Positions 15,559-23,925 of a stretch of DNA of 60,347 bases are shown here, piece by piece. Numbering within the stretch: position 1 is the first letter of the stretch; each line of letters opens with the position of its first letter. The stretch is from NCBI RefSeq assembly GCF_030063185.1, contig NZ_JASISP010000025.1, forward strand, positions 1-60,347. Reading direction: 5' to 3'. The notes beneath the pieces were generated by a model, which saw only the letters and a list, made by a program, of their open reading frames with translations, ran no database searches and was not told where the DNA came from. Position numbers and translations under genes: made by a program. Origin of the DNA: Arthrobacter sp. H35-D1. GTDB taxonomy: Bacteria; Actinomycetota; Actinomycetes; Actinomycetales; Micrococcaceae.

Positions 15559-16371
15559 ATGACTGAGAAATGGGTGCCCCCAGCAATATCGAACGAGGAA
15601 TATGAGCGGCTAACTGCAATCGAGGTTGGCTTCCCCGACTACGTCAGGAATCAAGTGGAGAGCTGGGTCGTAGACAGCGCTTCCTCCAGGGGGCAGTTTG
15701 CCCACGCACTACCTAGATTCTTATCCCGCCACATGAAGCGGGTGTTCTCGTTGGACTACTCAGGATTCTTGTTGCAGGTCCATCAGCTTGAAGATGACGA
15801 ATTGGCCAACGTCATAGATTGCATGTTGTTCCATGGCTTAAAAACGGCGAGTGTGTACGACTTGGGAAAGGTGCTGGCTGAGAGTCGTGCTGGGTGGGTA
15901 TTGACCTCGGACGGCAGAGGACGTACGCGGGTGACTGCGGCGCAACCCAGTGGTGTCATTCAGGCGCTTGAGGGTGTAATGAACAAGACGGCGAAAGCGG
16001 GTGCATTGCTGGGGGAAGCCTTCGAAGCTGCATATGGAACCTCGACCAACCCGAACCACGCCTATGACTTGAGCGTAAAAGCCGTAGAGACACTAGCCTG
16101 CCCGGCTTTCATCCCGAACAACACCACTCGCGCAACCCTTGGCACGGTGATCAAGCACCTAGAGCAGAAGAATGTTTCCTTGCCTTTGGTTGAGAAAAAT
16201 GCGGATCACAGGGAGACGCTGACCAAGATGATGCGGCTGCTTTGGGAGGGTGGTCAGCGTCACGGGGAAGAGACATATGAGCATGTTTCGCTTGGTGGGG
16301 CACGGACCGCTCATGCGCTGGCAACGTGCCTAGTTTCGATGATTCACGAGGACGTGATCACGGTAGTTTGA
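15559..16371 (+). CDS. unknown accessory protein, possibly abortive-infection (HEPN/Abi) related
   Basis: 270 residues from the ATG at 15559 (GGAA five bases upstream); alternative starts at 15541 (ATG) and 15529 (TTG, after AGAGGAA) would add 6-10 residues. Mostly helical. The C-terminal part reads RLLWEGGQRHGEET, then ARTAHALATCLVSMIHEDV, which resembles the conserved end of Abi-type C-terminal domains (an arginine-histidine-glycine motif followed by an alanine-rich helix). In that family the domain is HEPN-like and acts on RNA. The resemblance is by eye and weak. It is the only plus-strand gene in the cargo half, between two minus-strand operons, and has lower GC than the chromosome. Confidence 0.6.
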   Translation: MTEKWVPPAISNEEYERLTAIEVGFPDYVRNQVESWVVDSASSRGQFAHALPRFLSRHMKRVFSLDYSGFLLQVHQLEDDELANVIDCMLFHGLKTASVYDLGKVLAESRAGWVLTSDGRGRTRVTAAQPSGVIQALEGVMNKTAKAGALLGEAFEAAYGTSTNPNHAYDLSVKAVETLACPAFIPNNTTRATLGTVIKHLEQKNVSLPLVEKNADHRETLTKMMRLLWEGGQRHGEETYEHVSLGGARTAHALATCLVSMIHEDVITVV

Positions 16372-16572
16372 ACCCGGTAGCCATCCAGGCATTTGATCCA
16401 GTGGTAGGGAGGACTACGTGCGCCGCTCAGGCTTGAGCCCTTGCTGAAAGGTCACGATCGTGACGTTGTGCGTGGTCACGTCCGTTCAATCCCTGGGCAC
16501 GCCTGTCGGTGCGTCACTGGAGTTTCGTGTGTCATTGCTCGGCGACAAAATGATGGCAGCTGTCAGACGCGC
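16372..16572. other. intergenic segment with a perfect 14-bp palindrome
   Basis: GTCACGATCGTGAC at 16451-16464 is a perfect palindrome, followed by a further GGTCACGTCC at about 16477. It lies between the converging ends of the genes at 16371 and 16573 and could be a protein-binding site or part of a weak bidirectional terminator. Confidence 0.4.
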
Positions 16573-17841
16573 TCAGTGCGCTGATTGGGGAGGCGCAGAA
16601 TCTCTCCATGCCGTCAGTGCGTCAGCCGGTTCGTCATTTGGCTCCCCATTGACGTGGACCAGCTGTTCAAGGGTGTAGACGAATTTGCTTTCTCCCGTGG
16701 CACCTTCGTATGTCGTGATCTCTGTCAGCGTTGCGTCGTACTCATCTCCAAGGGTCGCTCGTGAAACCTGATGGTCAGCTGCCTCAGAGACCGTCCCTTG
16801 ATACTCAACATCTGTTTCAACATCCCGGAGCCCAAAACGCTTACGGTTCGAATTAGCGGCGAATAGCACCATGCGAGAACGAATCTCCACTGGCTCCTGA
16901 GCCGTTATGCCCTCAAGTAGTTTGGTAAGTTGTTGCAATTTCTCCGCACTTAGTTTGGCAATGCGACTTCCGAAGTTGGGACTACCTGCGGTAATTGAAA
17001 CGTCGCCATTGGTTAGCGATAGTTCTCTGATCAACTGTCGATAGCTCCGTGCGCCCCTAGGCTGCAATTTGGAGACGCTAGCGGGGAGTTCCACGTCCTC
17101 GAGTGCAACTCCTGCAAGGGTTACAAGGTGATCAACGGCGCTGGAAAAGGGAGACCCACCGAAAAGGTCTTGACCGTCAGTGGATGCGATCCCGAGAACG
17201 AAACTTGCAGCGGTAAGGGAAACAAGATCAGACGCTGCTGCGTTTGTGATGCTGCTGGGTAGTGGACCGGCCTGCGGTGGTGTGTCGTCAATTTCCAGAG
17301 CGCTGAAGTTGTCCAGCACCGTTTGCAGCGCAAGCAGGATTCCACCAATACGACGTGTCGGGGCCTCCGTGCGGAAATACTCCGGCAAATGAACTCGGAG
17401 ATCCAATCGCGTACGTCCCTCTTGGACAGCTGTCCGTTCGAGTTCCAAAGGTGAAGCGGCGGTATCAGTCGTGGGCGTATCAATGTCTAAACCAAAGTCG
17501 GCGTCGGGCAACCAATCTTCGAGAATATCGGACTTGGCCAGTGTCTTTACTTCGTCCCCGTCTGTACCGGCATGGGGGAGATTTGCTAGATAAACGAACC
17601 CTTCTGCATGGAGAAAAGCGTCTCGCAGCTTCACGCCACCCGAACGCACAGCCGTTAGCCGGGTTGGTGATACAGGGGCGTACAACCAAAGATCGTGGTC
17701 ATCTCCCTCGCTGGCCCAAGTAGCGATATACGACTGTTCGGTTGCTGAACGGCAAGAGAAAATACGGGGTCCGTCGTAGTCGACGAATACCTCGACTATT
17801 TCCAACTCCCCAAGGAACGATCCGACTGGCAACCAGCTCAT
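16573..17841 (-). CDS. DUF6575-like protein, cargo of the integrated element
   Basis: 422 residues. The N-terminal block (about 1-100) starts WLPVGSFLGELEIVEVFVDY and continues DGPRIFSCRSATEQSYIATWASE; it resembles the DUF6575 family of bacterial accessory proteins, recognised from memory. A helical middle and a C-terminal domain with PVEIRSRMVLFAANSNRKRFGLR follow. No signal peptide, membrane segment or known catalytic motif is visible. Its ATG overlaps the stop of the 176-residue gene by four bases, so the two are made together, and with the DUF4352-like gene they form a three-gene unit. Function unknown. Confidence 0.7.
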   Translation of the reverse strand: MSWLPVGSFLGELEIVEVFVDYDGPRIFSCRSATEQSYIATWASEGDDHDLWLYAPVSPTRLTAVRSGGVKLRDAFLHAEGFVYLANLPHAGTDGDEVKTLAKSDILEDWLPDADFGLDIDTPTTDTAASPLELERTAVQEGRTRLDLRVHLPEYFRTEAPTRRIGGILLALQTVLDNFSALEIDDTPPQAGPLPSSITNAAASDLVSLTAASFVLGIASTDGQDLFGGSPFSSAVDHLVTLAGVALEDVELPASVSKLQPRGARSYRQLIRELSLTNGDVSITAGSPNFGSRIAKLSAEKLQQLTKLLEGITAQEPVEIRSRMVLFAANSNRKRFGLRDVETDVEYQGTVSEAADHQVSRATLGDEYDATLTEITTYEGATGESKFVYTLEQLVHVNGEPNDEPADALTAWRDSAPPQSAH

Positions 17842-18368
17842 TCTTTTACCTCAAACGAGGTCCATTGGACGTCATTCTCGGGCCGCCACCAAGTCCTATG
17901 TGTTTTGTTGCCTTTTGACGGAGTGGCTTGCATCAGGCCGGACCCGTCGATGGACCCAGCTGCTATCGACTTATTCCTGAAAGGGGGAATGGACTTTCGG
18001 GTCCTCTCAGCGTCTTCCTTGGTGTCGAAAACACTCAGGCCCATGGACATGCAAAGACGATCCTCTTCGTAATCCTTGAACCTCGCAGGCTTCAAAGCAT
18101 AACCGCTGACGAAATCCTTGGGATTGGGTTGACTACCTTCTACCAGCCGAAAAACGGCACCAGACGAGGGCTCGGCTTCTTGGGGAGGGCAAGAAGCTGG
18201 GTACTCGTTTGGCCACTCAGTAGGGGTCTCCTGGTCCTCGGCATTCGGCATACTGTGAAGTGTAGTTCGCATCCTGTAGTCGGCTAAATGCGTTGGATGC
18301 CCAATTTGTAAGCGGGAATCGTTTGTCTGGTCCTCAGAGTTGTCGAGGCTCGTCTGGACAGTCGTCAT
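17838..18368 (-). CDS. 176-residue protein, partner of the DUF6575-like gene
   Basis: ATG at 18368 overlaps the stop of the DUF4352-like gene by four bases, and its own TGA overlaps the next start. The N-terminal 90 residues are polar and probably disordered. The core (about 90-176) includes GAVFRLVEGSQPNPKDFVSGY and SIAAGSIDGSGLMQATPSK, ending in HRTWWRPENDVQWTSFEV. It reads as a small globular domain with a conserved tryptophan-rich end. No family recognised. Double coupling suggests that the three products act in a fixed ratio or a complex. Confidence 0.7.
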   Translation of the reverse strand: MTTVQTSLDNSEDQTNDSRLQIGHPTHLADYRMRTTLHSMPNAEDQETPTEWPNEYPASCPPQEAEPSSGAVFRLVEGSQPNPKDFVSGYALKPARFKDYEEDRLCMSMGLSVFDTKEDAERTRKSIPPFRNKSIAAGSIDGSGLMQATPSKGNKTHRTWWRPENDVQWTSFEVKE

Positions 18369-18985
18369 TTCAAGTTGATTGTGGCCGATTTGCCGAAAAG
18401 CGTGTCTTTGATCGTGACGACGTTCGGAGTCTTGTCGGTAGGCACATCGAAGTAGATGCTGCCCTTGACCTTGAGTCCCGGGTTGATTTTGTCCAGAAAT
18501 CCTGATGATTCATCGTCGTTGCTTGCCTTGATGTTCACCCATGAGTCTGTGCTGTACTCGATCTCGCCTGATAAGAGTTTGAAGTCGTCAAAATCCAGCC
18601 TCTCGGCCTTGTTGGCAATATTCGCGGCTGTGATGGACAGCTGACAAAAATGACCCTTGGCGATTTCCTTGGTCACTTCGTACTGCCCCAGCGAGGGTAT
18701 GCCGCACTCATATCCGGTGACGACGTACTCGAACTTCTTGGATTGCACCGGTTGACCGATTGCAAAGGTAGTTTGTGTGGCAGGTTTAGTCTCCACTGCT
18801 AGAGCCGCAGTTGACTGTTCATGACCGGCACCTGCGGGGGAATCGTCGGGCGATGAACTTCCATTGGTCAGCGGCACCACGACGAAAACGGCGATCAGGC
18901 ACGCTAGGACTATGAGTAGCGTCCTCGGACTCTTCTTCCGGCTCTGAGATGGCGGCTTGTTAGGTGGCGGCGAGTAGAAGACCAA
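18365..18985 (-). CDS. membrane-anchored DUF4352-like protein
   Basis: 206 residues. A basic proline-rich start (PPPNKPPSQSRKKSPR) precedes one membrane helix (TLLIVLACLIAVFVVVPL, about 22-40), a Ser/Gly/Ala linker and a C-terminal beta-sandwich of the DUF4352 type (about 70-206; FAIGQPVQSKKFEYVVTGYE through ITAANIANKAERLDF and GLKVKGSIYFDVP). The topology puts the sandwich outside the cell. DUF4352 domains occur in many lipoproteins and membrane proteins of unknown role. It is the first gene of the three-gene cargo unit. Confidence 0.75.
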   Translation of the reverse strand: MVFYSPPPNKPPSQSRKKSPRTLLIVLACLIAVFVVVPLTNGSSSPDDSPAGAGHEQSTAALAVETKPATQTTFAIGQPVQSKKFEYVVTGYECGIPSLGQYEVTKEIAKGHFCQLSITAANIANKAERLDFDDFKLLSGEIEYSTDSWVNIKASNDDESSGFLDKINPGLKVKGSIYFDVPTDKTPNVVTIKDTLFGKSATINLK

Positions 18986-19086
18986 GGAATTTCCCCCAAT
19001 ATTTTCACTGCAATCGATGATGTTCCCTGATACTAACCACGAGGACTGACAACCCCATAAGCGGGTACTTCATTCACCGAGGCCCC

Positions 19087-19425
19087 TTAGTCATACAGGC
19101 CCACTTCACGGATACGCTGGGTGAGTTTCTCCTGGCGTAGGCGTCGTGATTCTTGGATAGCTTTGCGTAGCGCGGGATCGTCTCGCAGGCTCAGCAACTG
19201 GTCAGTCGTGATGCCTGGGGCAGCGTTGAGATACTCGAACTCTGGTGGATCGAAGGAGTTGCCCTGAGTGCCTACGCGTGGGACGTAGGCGTGGACTCGG
19301 TTAGCACCTTGACGACGGGCAAATGCTCGTTCGCTCTTTCCCTGATTCTTACAGGGCCTCTCTCCACAAATTATGGCGCCGACTCGCTTGGTCGTTATAA
19401 GACAGCCGCAGTATTTACAGTTCAT
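19087..19425 (-). CDS. zinc-ribbon protein A (112 residues)
   Basis: Start ATG at 19425, with AAAGGA six bases upstream; an in-frame ATG at 19464 lies inside the preceding gene and lacks a ribosome site. The N-terminus carries CKYCGC and, about 15 residues later, ICGERPC, a four-cysteine zinc-ribbon pattern. The rest is helical and basic (SRRLRQEKLTQRIREVG). The pattern fits a small nucleic-acid-binding or HNH-adjacent phage protein, but I see no nuclease residues. Its start overlaps the stop of the second zinc-ribbon gene. Confidence 0.7.
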   Translation of the reverse strand: MNCKYCGCLITTKRVGAIICGERPCKNQGKSERAFARRQGANRVHAYVPRVGTQGNSFDPPEFEYLNAAPGITTDQLLSLRDDPALRKAIQESRRLRQEKLTQRIREVGLYD

Positions 19426-19736
19426 CGTGTTTCCTTTGTCTCGGTGCGACGGTGATTTTTCCAAGCACCACTGTTCTTCTGGCTGCGTCGTCGGATCGTC
19501 TTTGCCTTGGTCTTACATGCAATCGAGCATCGTGCGGTCGTTGATGGTTCACCACAGATTTCACAGGCCATGGGCGACTCATGGTTGGCAACGGGACGAC
19601 CAAAAGACTTTTCCCGTCTGGAGCGTTCACGTTGGGTTTTACTGGTGCGGCGGCATCGTTGGTCGGGACAGGTCAGCCGTTGTCTGCCTTGGATGGACAC
19701 GTGGCAAATGATGCATGAATTTCTCGCTGGGCGCAT
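19422..19736 (-). CDS. zinc-ribbon protein B (104 residues)
   Basis: Very basic protein with two cysteine clusters: CIICH plus CPDQRC in the first 30 residues, and CEICGEPS plus CSIACK around residues 58-73. Each pair looks like a treble-clef or ribbon zinc site, so the protein is probably a two-finger nucleic-acid binder. Its TGA overlaps the start of zinc-ribbon protein A by four bases, which shows that the two are a unit. The CxxC spacing resembles that of A, so they may be diverged duplicates. Confidence 0.7.
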   Translation of the reverse strand: MRPARNSCIICHVSIQGRQRLTCPDQRCRRTSKTQRERSRREKSFGRPVANHESPMACEICGEPSTTARCSIACKTKAKTIRRRSQKNSGAWKNHRRTETKETR

Positions 19737-20015
19737 GGGTATAAACGTAGGAAATTATCGGGTTCTCGGCAGGGTGGGAGACTACACGCGTGTGTGCGTC
19801 TGCAGGCGTCCGTTGACTGCTCGACGTGCAAACACTCGTGAACGTGTGTGTTGGACGCCTCTACAGCGCTTTTTGGCTCTGTTGTCGTTCGCCTGGGCGT
19901 GATGAGTGATCAATGATCGACGAATGCATTGGAATGTTGTGCGGGAGGATTGCATCAATCCACCACGAAACCCCGTACCTCAGATGGGGCACGGGGTATC
20001 GCAGTTTATTGGTGT
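19737..20015. other. intergenic stretch between the early operon and the zinc-ribbon genes
   Basis: No credible gene on either strand. It holds the terminator at 19970-19997 and presumably a promoter for the two zinc-ribbon genes. Confidence 0.5.
19970..19997 (-). terminator. terminator of the element's early operon
   Basis: ACCCCGT (19970-19976) pairs with ACGGGGT (19991-19997), 19 bases beyond the stop at 20016 on the minus strand, followed on that strand by TTTCG. Confidence 0.55.
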
Positions 20016-21014
20016 CTAGCTGATGTGGCTGAGGTAGCTTTCACCCAGCGAGGACTTTTTGGTGTTCGGTGCTTTGCGGTATCCGTCCTGACCCCCTGCT
20101 GAGTAATCGCTGGTGGGCGTCGTTCCCGTGATTTCGTAGTATTGGTTGCGGGATTCTTCCATGCCTTTGAGACGGTCGAAGCTCACGGGCTGTGCAGCGC
20201 TGTTGGCAGCGTTCCAAGCGGCAAGCAGTTTGCCGATGGATGGCACCCACAACTGGCTGTTGGTGCAGACGTCCAGCAGGTAAGCGATGTGTTGATCATT
20301 GCTGACCGGCATCACTTCGCGTTTGTGCGGGTACTTTGCCGACTCACAATTGGTCAGCCAGTTGTTGTAGCGAACCACATGGTCATCTTGGTCATGGGCG
20401 GCACGGGGCGTGTACGCCTGGGATCGCTGATCATTCCAGAATGCGGAGTCATCCAAAGAGTTGCGGAGGAATCCGGCTTCATAGATGAAGTTGAGTTGTC
20501 CCGCGTCGAGGCATTGCCGGGTGATCGTCACCTGTGCACTGCGGATTTCAATGTAGCGCTCGACAAGCTTCGTCGTGTTGCGCCACGCTTTGATCTGTTC
20601 GCTGGTGCCTGCTTCTAGGATGCGCTGAACGTCGCTGAGTGAACCCAGTGAATCCGCGGTGTCAACGACTTCGGAAATAAGTTCCTGAAGTTCATGGTCA
20701 AGGTATGCGAGAGCCTTGTCCGCGTGATCCTGAACAGCTTCGGTGCGCAGGCGTTCAACCTGTGCCTTTGCTGCTTTCAGCTTTTCGCCGCGAATCTGAA
20801 TGTTGTGAATTGCGCGGAGACGGTCATCTCCCGCGCTGGTCACGTCGAGAGGAAACGGTTCCCCTGCGAGTGCAAGGTCAACGAAATCAATTTCCACGGC
20901 TGGGGGGACACTTTGGTTGTTGGTGCGACTTTCCCGGGTAATGCTGTCCAGTGCAGTGGTGAGGGCGTCGTGGTCGCCCAAGAGGGAGTATGCGGAGTTG
21001 GTGATCGTGGTCAT
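20016..21014 (-). CDS. hypothetical helical protein, last gene of the early operon
   Basis: 332 residues from the ATG at 21014, preceded by AGAAGGA; a longer frame to 21059 overlaps the upstream small gene without a ribosome site. The sequence is strongly helical with coiled-coil potential around residues 75-140 (GEKLKAAKAQVERLRTEAV and following). No signal peptide, membrane segment or enzymatic motif. It resembles phage-type accessory proteins in composition only. It starts one base after the stop of the 58-residue gene. Confidence 0.7.
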   Translation of the reverse strand: MTTITNSAYSLLGDHDALTTALDSITRESRTNNQSVPPAVEIDFVDLALAGEPFPLDVTSAGDDRLRAIHNIQIRGEKLKAAKAQVERLRTEAVQDHADKALAYLDHELQELISEVVDTADSLGSLSDVQRILEAGTSEQIKAWRNTTKLVERYIEIRSAQVTITRQCLDAGQLNFIYEAGFLRNSLDDSAFWNDQRSQAYTPRAAHDQDDHVVRYNNWLTNCESAKYPHKREVMPVSNDQHIAYLLDVCTNSQLWVPSIGKLLAAWNAANSAAQPVSFDRLKGMEESRNQYYEITGTTPTSDYSAGGQDGYRKAPNTKKSSLGESYLSHIS

Positions 21015-21015
21015 G

Positions 21016-21192
21016 TTAGTTGTCCTTCTTGTTGGGGTGCATGGTTGCGTGCAATTCACGGCCTTTGGCGACCGAACTGGTGGGGCGGTTCTTCGTGCTG
21101 TTCGTTACGAAGTCCCTCGCCAATCTCTTGATCGAGACTCTTTCCTCGAACGTGCCATCCTTGACGGCTTCCATTGCTTCTCTGACGTTCAT
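21016..21192 (-). CDS. small basic protein (58 residues), unknown
   Basis: ATG at 21192 has GGAG seven bases upstream and overlaps the stop of the preceding gene (ATGA); its TAA is followed after one base by the next ATG. Starts MNVREAMEAVKDGTFEE and ends in a basic tail. Helical, no family recognised. Coupling on both sides strongly supports translation. Confidence 0.7.
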   Translation of the reverse strand: MNVREAMEAVKDGTFEERVSIKRLARDFVTNSTKNRPTSSVAKGRELHATMHPNKKDN

Positions 21193-21632
21193 TTAGTGCT
21201 CCTTTTGTTTTTGGTGAACTTCGACCACGGGTTTTCCCGAGTCAAGATTGGTGGGGCCTCGAGTTGGAGGGTCAAGAATTCTTGGATGTCCGGGTGTAGG
21301 GCCTTGATTTCATGCAGGCAGATCGACGATGCGCGGAGGTGGCCCTGTGGGGTGACTACGACCAGATCGAGGAAGAGTGAGTCAAGAAGAACACGGCCCA
21401 GAACCTCAACGTCCCCATTCATGAGGCCTGCCCAGTTGCGGTACTCCTTGAGCGTGTGGAAGTGGGACTTTGAGAAGTAGTCCCCATCGATAGCGACAAC
21501 ACGGCAGTTCGTGCTGGTCCAGACGTCAGCGGGAACGTACTCAAATGCGTTTCCGGGGTGATGGTCCCGACTGGGCGAAGTGCGCGATGGTACAGGCAAC
21601 CCGTGTGGGTTTATCAGTTGGTGGTTATTCAT
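21189..21632 (-). CDS. hypothetical protein (147 residues), element early operon
   Basis: Starts at 21632, overlapping the stop of the upstream gene by four bases, and itself overlaps the next start. A central stretch (VLGRVLLDSLFLDLVVVTPQGHL) looks like a beta-alpha core, with a polar N-terminal 35 residues. No catalytic motif or membrane segment. Unknown function; position suggests a replication or copy-control accessory. Confidence 0.65.
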   Translation of the reverse strand: MNNHQLINPHGLPVPSRTSPSRDHHPGNAFEYVPADVWTSTNCRVVAIDGDYFSKSHFHTLKEYRNWAGLMNGDVEVLGRVLLDSLFLDLVVVTPQGHLRASSICLHEIKALHPDIQEFLTLQLEAPPILTRENPWSKFTKNKRSTK

Positions 21633-21949
21633 GGTGTTACTCCTTCGGTGAGGATAAGTTGGGGGAGGTCGGAGGCTGACCCGGGGGCGCGGACAACATG
21701 GCCGTCGATCAGGCCGAGGAGCTCGTGCTGGTCGTCAAAGGTCACCCATGCAATCGGTTGGTCGAGTGGGCCAGTCGTCGACGGGATCTGTGCGTACACG
21801 GCAGACGTCAGCGGTACGGTGCCGAGCGTTCCTGTCACCATGCCGTTGACAAGCGGTGACAGAGTCACAAGCAGGTCTACAGCACCTTTCACGTGGGTGA
21901 CGCGGGATCGTCGCCGGGGCGGCGTATAAGGGGTTGGGTGGATATTCAT
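21629..21949 (-). CDS. hypothetical protein (106 residues), element early operon
   Basis: Follows the ATPase gene by about 43 bp. A basic proline-rich start (PTPYTPPRRRSR) leads into a small domain with alternating hydrophobic strands (AVDLLVTLSPLVNGMVTG and PIAWVTFDDQHELLGLIDG). Ends coupled to the next gene by an ATGA overlap. No family recognised. Confidence 0.65.
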   Translation of the reverse strand: MNIHPTPYTPPRRRSRVTHVKGAVDLLVTLSPLVNGMVTGTLGTVPLTSAVYAQIPSTTGPLDQPIAWVTFDDQHELLGLIDGHVVRAPGSASDLPQLILTEGVTP

Positions 21950-21992
21950 GGGAGTTCCTTTCAGTTACGAATGCAGTTGGGGGATTTGGACG

Positions 21993-23156
21993 CTAAGCAA
22001 GGAGTGCCGTCCCTTCAGCGGTAATTTGGTATAGGGCTGCACGGCCCGGATTCTCGGGTGTCAAGGGTTTTGCTTCGGCGATGAATCCCATGGCGACCAG
22101 ATTGTCTACGTGTCGCTTGGCAGTTGAAGGGGCCAGTTTTCTCGGCTTTGAATTGGCACAGATGGTCTTCATACCCACCCCTCCTGTTTCGGTGGACAAC
22201 ACATCAAGCACGGCACGGGGCAGACCAGAAATCTCGTCATCCGAACGGATCAGCGTGTGACCACTTGGGGCTTCAAGGCTGTACAAGAGTTTGCTCGGCT
22301 GGGTGGAGTCGAACACTGCCACTGCGATTGCTGCGGTTTGGTCGGAAGAACGAAAATCCGTTGAATGGCTACGGACCAGGCCCTCACGGTCTTTGCCTAC
22401 TCGTATTTCGATTTTCCCGACTCGGCCCACGGCAAGTTGTTGAGTCATCCTGGCTGTGTAAGCGGCTCCGGTAAGAAACGACATCTTCATTTGAGCGCCT
22501 AGAGCAAAGCGTCCTCGGCCATCTGAACTTTTAGTGACGTGGTCAATAAGGATGACCGCAGCACCCGTCTTTGACGCCAGCCGCAAAGGGAGTTTACGAC
22601 CCCACTTCATGGTGTCGCCGTTATCCATAGAGTTGAGCCCATAGACGTCGAAAGCAGCCGTTACCCCGTCAATGACAATGAGGTCGTAAACCCCGCCCAA
22701 GTGTCGTTGGAAGGCTTCCTCTTCTGCTTCACCAAAGGTTTCAGGGTCAAACTCGGGGCGAACGTACTTGAACCGCTTGAGGATGATCTCAGCGGTTGCA
22801 CCCATACCCAAGAGTCGTCCGATGACTGAAACTGCGTCGGATTCAAAATCGAGGAAAAGAACACGGCCGCCCGACTTGATAACCCTCACGCACTCGGCCT
22901 GGGCTATGAGCGACTTAGCCGACTCCGATTCACCGTGGAGCGAATGAACCTTGCCCGGGTAGAGCAGACGGACCCCATCGGAACGCCTCATCAGCTTGGG
23001 CCTCGTGGACTTTCGTGTTCCGTCCAGAATGTCCCTAACGTCTTCAGGGGACCATGACGGTCTCAGCCCATCAGCCTCAGCCACGATGGCCGCCAAAGAC
23101 ACTCGAGACGGTGTTTGAGATTTCCCAGTCGCCCAGGCCGATGTAGCTGGCCTCAC
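21993..23156 (-). CDS. RepA-like AAA ATPase / replicative helicase of the element
   Basis: Up to 387 residues. Walker A-type loop GESESAKS at residues 75-82, with the unusual acidic spacing found in RepA-family hexameric helicases; Walker B DLIVIDG near 157; a conserved IDHVTKS near 205. A C-terminal winged-helix-like part (about 310-385; RHVDNLVAMGFIAEA) could bind DNA. The start is uncertain: the ATG at 23156 overlaps the primase gene by 80 bp, while a GTG overlapping the primase stop also fits. Together with the primase-polymerase it would form the replication core. Walker A lysine (K81) and serine are intact. Confidence 0.8.
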   Translation of the reverse strand: MRPATSAWATGKSQTPSRVSLAAIVAEADGLRPSWSPEDVRDILDGTRKSTRPKLMRRSDGVRLLYPGKVHSLHGESESAKSLIAQAECVRVIKSGGRVLFLDFESDAVSVIGRLLGMGATAEIILKRFKYVRPEFDPETFGEAEEEAFQRHLGGVYDLIVIDGVTAAFDVYGLNSMDNGDTMKWGRKLPLRLASKTGAAVILIDHVTKSSDGRGRFALGAQMKMSFLTGAAYTARMTQQLAVGRVGKIEIRVGKDREGLVRSHSTDFRSSDQTAAIAVAVFDSTQPSKLLYSLEAPSGHTLIRSDDEISGLPRAVLDVLSTETGGVGMKTICANSKPRKLAPSTAKRHVDNLVAMGFIAEAKPLTPENPGRAALYQITAEGTALLA

Positions 23157-23841
23157 GGCTGAGTTGATTGATCAGACGGTGGTGCATTTTTTGTGGCATC
23201 TCAGACACACGTTGGAGACACCAATACAGATTTGCGTTTCGCTGGCCCTCAGGGGCGTTCGCAAGCGTCTGCATCAGCCCATTGATGGAATGTTTCGCCT
23301 GTCCTCCCGCGGCGTCTGTCCTGCGTAGCGGCGAGTCTGCTGGAGTGAGCATGTTCGCCAGCCACAACGGCAGTTCAAGCACAGATGCCTTCAGTAGGTA
23401 TTCATAACCCGGGGTGGGCGGTGCAATGACGTACCCGCCAGCAGCGCGGGTGTCGATGCCCTGGCCGAGCTTGCTCACTGTGTTCTTCACGGGATGACCA
23501 TCGATTGCATTGAAGTACACGTGTTTTCCACGCGGCGTCTTGACGACAGGCGTTTTGATGCGAGAGGTGCCCTCATTTTCGATCCACAGTCCAACGAATG
23601 TCTTCCACGCTTTGCGGGAGTCACAGTCGATGACGACCAAGTCGTTACGGCCACAGTCGACGGCGAACTGTTCGTTCCCCCTGAGGTTGAGCTGACTGAC
23701 GGGCGTCAGTGGTGCTGTCTTCCATGCGGGTACTATCGGTTTCTTGTTCTTTGTCTTGAAGCCCGTGAAATCAGGCATTTCTTGGCGAGGAGAGTGACCC
23801 GAGACGCTCGTCCTATCATTCTGTTGTGTTCGGTTGGTCAC
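23077..23841 (-). CDS. bifunctional DNA primase/polymerase (PrimPol) of the element
   Basis: 254 residues. Conserved archaeo-eukaryotic primase signatures are visible: DLVVIDCDS (metal-binding aspartates), VVKTPRGKHVYF, and GIDTRAAGGYVIAPP, the prim-pol hallmark. The enzyme lays down primers and can extend them, allowing plasmid-like replication. The C-terminal helical part (from about 190) is shorter than in fused primase-helicases, consistent with the helicase being the separate next gene. Start ATG at 23841, transcribed from the excisionase side. Such pairs occur in phage satellites, plasmids and actinomycete integrative elements. Confidence 0.88.
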   Translation of the reverse strand: MTNRTQQNDRTSVSGHSPRQEMPDFTGFKTKNKKPIVPAWKTAPLTPVSQLNLRGNEQFAVDCGRNDLVVIDCDSRKAWKTFVGLWIENEGTSRIKTPVVKTPRGKHVYFNAIDGHPVKNTVSKLGQGIDTRAAGGYVIAPPTPGYEYLLKASVLELPLWLANMLTPADSPLRRTDAAGGQAKHSINGLMQTLANAPEGQRNANLYWCLQRVSEMPQKMHHRLINQLSREASYIGLGDWEISNTVSSVFGGHRG

Positions 23842-23925
23842 CGTTTACACCTTTCTAATTAGTGATCAAGAGCCGGGTATTTAGTCGTTTCGGGTGAGTG
23901 CCCGGTTCTTTGGTGGCTTGTGTTG

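Noticed and set aside
15401-15619. A 72-codon minus-strand ORF ahead of the small-gene unit
   Set aside because: Overlaps the start of the gene at 15559 and has no ribosome site or protein-like composition.
20016-21014. A conjugation or FtsK-type transfer protein
   Set aside because: No Walker motifs and a helical, polar sequence; the element has no transfer ATPase that I can see.
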